DNA of 64,000 bases, taken from Thermococcus sp. JdFR-02 (GTDB lineage: Archaea > Methanobacteriota_B > Thermococci > Thermococcales > Thermococcaceae). Both the position numbers and the translations under genes were made by a program. Below, piece after piece: positions 63,201-64,000 of the stretch (positions are counted from its first letter, which is position 1; each line of letters begins with the position of its first letter). The notes under the pieces were generated by a model. It saw only the letters and a list, made by a program, of their open reading frames with translations, searched no databases and had not been told where the DNA came from. The stretch is taken from contig MTLP01000032.1 of assembly GCA_002009975.1 (NCBI GenBank), forward strand, positions 62,001-126,000. The letters are read 5' to 3'.

Positions 63201-63778
63201 TTAAATCCAAGAGGGAACAGCTTGAAGCTGAAAAGGAGAGCATCTTAGAGTTCATTGAGGAAATAGAAAGTCAAAAGAGAAACGTCTTTATGGCAACATT
63301 GAATGCAATAGCAAGGAACTTCTCAGAGCTATTCGCAAAACTCAGCCCCGGAGGAGAGGCAAGGTTAATTCTTGAGAATCCAGATGATCCATTTAGCGGT
63401 GGATTGGAAATTGAAGCAAAGCCAGCAGGAAAGGATGTTAAAAGAATAGAAGCAATGAGTGGTGGAGAAAAAGCATTGACAGCTTTAGCCTTTGTTTTTG
63501 CAATCCAGAGATATAAGCCAGCACCATTCTATTTGTTCGATGAAATAGATGCCCACTTAGATGATGCAAACGTCAAAAGAGTTGCCGATTTGATAAAAGA
63601 AGCATCACAAAAGAGCCAGTTTATAGTTATTACACTAAGGGATGTCATGATGGCAAATGCAGACAAAATCATTGGTGTTTCAATGAGGGAAGGTATTTCG
63701 AGAGTTGTAAGTTTAAGCTTGGAGAAGGCTATGGAGTACTTAGAGAAAGCAAGACAGAGAAATGCTTTAGGTGTTTAA
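60248..63778 (+). CDS. smc: chromosome segregation protein Smc
   Basis: This 1176-residue SMC ATPase has Walker A VGANGSGKSNIGDA at about residues 32-45, two long coiled coils, a hinge around residues 520-650 (GIYGSLGELISVKDDTYF, and a Gly-rich IVGGYYRPR at its end), the signature AMSGGEKALTALAF and Walker B FYLFDEIDAHLDD. It organises the chromosome with ScpA, whose gene follows by one base. A TATA-like CATATATATAAG lies at 60202-60213 and the ATG follows AGGTGTGAAAG. Confidence 0.97.
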   Translation: MPYIEKLEMKGFKSYGNKKVVVPFSKGFTAIVGANGSGKSNIGDAILFVLGGLSAKAMRASRISDLIFAGAKRESAAKYAEVSIYFNNMDRGFPRDEDEIIISRRVYPDGRSVYWINRKRATRSDILDLLSAAMISPEGYNLVLQGDITKFIKMSPIERRLIIDEISGVAEYDTKKEKAMKELKQAEENLARVDLLIREVKKQLDKLEQERNDALRYLDLKDRLEKAKVTLLVGEIKRLENFIKESKERDAEIESEIKQIESQLSNIVKEIIEKERTLTEVEARLESESGEELLEITKAISEVHSKIEMAKKNIEIAKKEIDDSQIRLIKAKDELKRVSEEIEKSKSAIERWSKRREQLKVKIQEKEAERNELIVRLGEIDKNFTIAKQEFDSLTEELENARKEYYIKQGEIERLSEEIERLKAKISQNNTKKLTLKGRIAELKEKLEEKRSELGEIENKMQKGEQRLRKIEKEVEEKQRQLQKVVAELDKLKQELIKLEARKEVERNKAIEALKKANIPGIYGSLGELISVKDDTYFTAIDVALGSHADNIVVEDDKVAEKAIKFLKEKRLGRLTFLPLNKIKPRGLKEKPMLGIPAIEMVSYDGKFKNAVAFALGDTLVVNDMQEAREIGIGKVRMVTLSGELLERSGAIVGGYYRPRQRISVNTEDLKKKVQSLELEKEKLESEVNALKVEYKGLERELFELRMKKSDASKDLSILQSELQRAINEDKLLKEEIEESEALIKELEKKIYTIKGEIAKLSGKIERLEKRKEKLRKALDNPEAREVNQKIREVEHEIGKLKEELSKIESKLENLEIRINEELIPRKANLEEEIEGLVNRINAFKQSIAKNEEDIEKLKEELEKLKQKEESIKADLKALKDERDRLRLEISKLRDKKESLREQIQKLSIEANTLKVKIAQYTAQLQELNRELKHHDVKLVREIPLDLEALREEIDRMEEEIKELEPVNMKAIEDFEVVERRYLELKSKREQLEAEKESILEFIEEIESQKRNVFMATLNAIARNFSELFAKLSPGGEARLILENPDDPFSGGLEIEAKPAGKDVKRIEAMSGGEKALTALAFVFAIQRYKPAPFYLFDEIDAHLDDANVKRVADLIKEASQKSQFIVITLRDVMMANADKIIGVSMREGISRVVSLSLEKAMEYLEKARQRNALGV

Positions 63779-63779
63779 A

Positions 63780-64000
63780 ATGGAGCGCAGATATGAGGAA
63801 GAGATAACTCCAGTGGATATACTTTTACAACTCGTCATGATGGGAAAGGTTGACCCATGGAATATTGACATAGTTGACCTGACCGAGAAATACCTTGAAA
63901 GGCTTAGAGAAATGAAGGATTTAGATTTGAGGATTTCAGCTAGAGCAATTCTTGCCGCTTCAATTCTTTTGAGGATGAAAACTGAGGCATTACTTTATTC
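63780..64000 (+). CDS. scpA: segregation and condensation protein ScpA (partial)
   Basis: The first 73 codons are present before the window ends. The product starts MERRYEEEITPVDILLQLVM and continues with VDPWNIDIVDLTEKYLERL and ASILLRMKTEALLY, the N-terminal kleisin pattern of ScpA. The ATG is one base after the smc stop, with AGGTG in the smc tail as SD, so the two are cotranslated. Confidence 0.92.
   Translation, partial: MERRYEEEITPVDILLQLVMMGKVDPWNIDIVDLTEKYLERLREMKDLDLRISARAILAASILLRMKTEALLY

Noticed and set aside
1-64000. CRISPR arrays, insertion sequences, tRNA or rRNA genes
   Set aside because: No regularly spaced repeats, no transposase frame with terminal repeats and no tRNA-like cloverleaf were found on either strand by eye.

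Overview
The window is a 64 kb piece of an AT-rich hyperthermophilic archaeal chromosome, almost certainly from the Thermococcales (Thermococcus, Pyrococcus or Palaeococcus). The support is a proteasome beta subunit, an Alba chromatin protein, the helicase-nuclease Hef, geranylgeranylglyceryl-phosphate synthase for ether lipids, an Smc-ScpA pair, archaeal TATA boxes about 25 bp before predicted starts, and GGTG-type ribosome binding sites. No species is claimed. Many starts were moved downstream of the longest reading frame because the upstream GTG or TTG is itself part of a Shine-Dalgarno (SD) sequence.

Region 1 (1-19.9 kb) is a defence island. After a partial RNase H-like exonuclease come an AbiEi/AbiEii toxin-antitoxin pair, an EVE-domain protein and a DUF3800-like protein. 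The core is three operons. A leftward one encodes a DUF1156 DNA methyltransferase, a small protein, a helical protein and a PD-(D/E)XK-like protein. A divergent rightward one encodes a DUF499 ATPase, a short PglZ protein and a small protein. A convergent leftward one encodes a PLD-SF2 helicase, a small protein, a DndD/Rad50-like ATPase with a zinc hook, and another small protein. A HEPN/MNT pair closes the island. I read the core as one BREX/Dnd-like hybrid modification and restriction system.

Region 2 (20-38.9 kb) is mostly housekeeping and accessory metabolism: psmB, a CBS protein, Alba, purB, a sodium-dependent transporter with a tiny partner subunit, an aminotransferase, two MinD-type ATPases with ferredoxin inserts, an AAA ATPase, a radical SAM enzyme, a DUF134 regulator and several membrane proteins.

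Region 3 (39-47.4 kb) is about iron and Fe-S or metal cofactors: radical SAM enzymes, feoA-feoA-feoB, a metallo-beta-lactamase (MBL) fold enzyme, two NifX-like proteins and a tryptophan-rich 52-residue protein. A DtxR-like box (TTAGGTTAGYCTAA type) lies between TATA box and start in front of feoA, nifX2, the radical SAM gene at 40810 and the minD pair at 28670. A second motif (TGCATATGCACAAAA type) lies just upstream of the TATA box at minD, nifX2 and the nifX1/hef intergenic region. Together they suggest a shared regulon.

Region 4 (47.4-64 kb) holds hef, a predicted H/ACA guide RNA, an ABC transporter with a large extracytoplasmic protein, a DppA-like peptidase, GGGP synthase, a methylmalonyl-CoA cluster (B12 subunit, MeaB, epimerase), a DUF835 protein, smc and the start of scpA. 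I saw no tRNA, rRNA, CRISPR array or insertion sequence.
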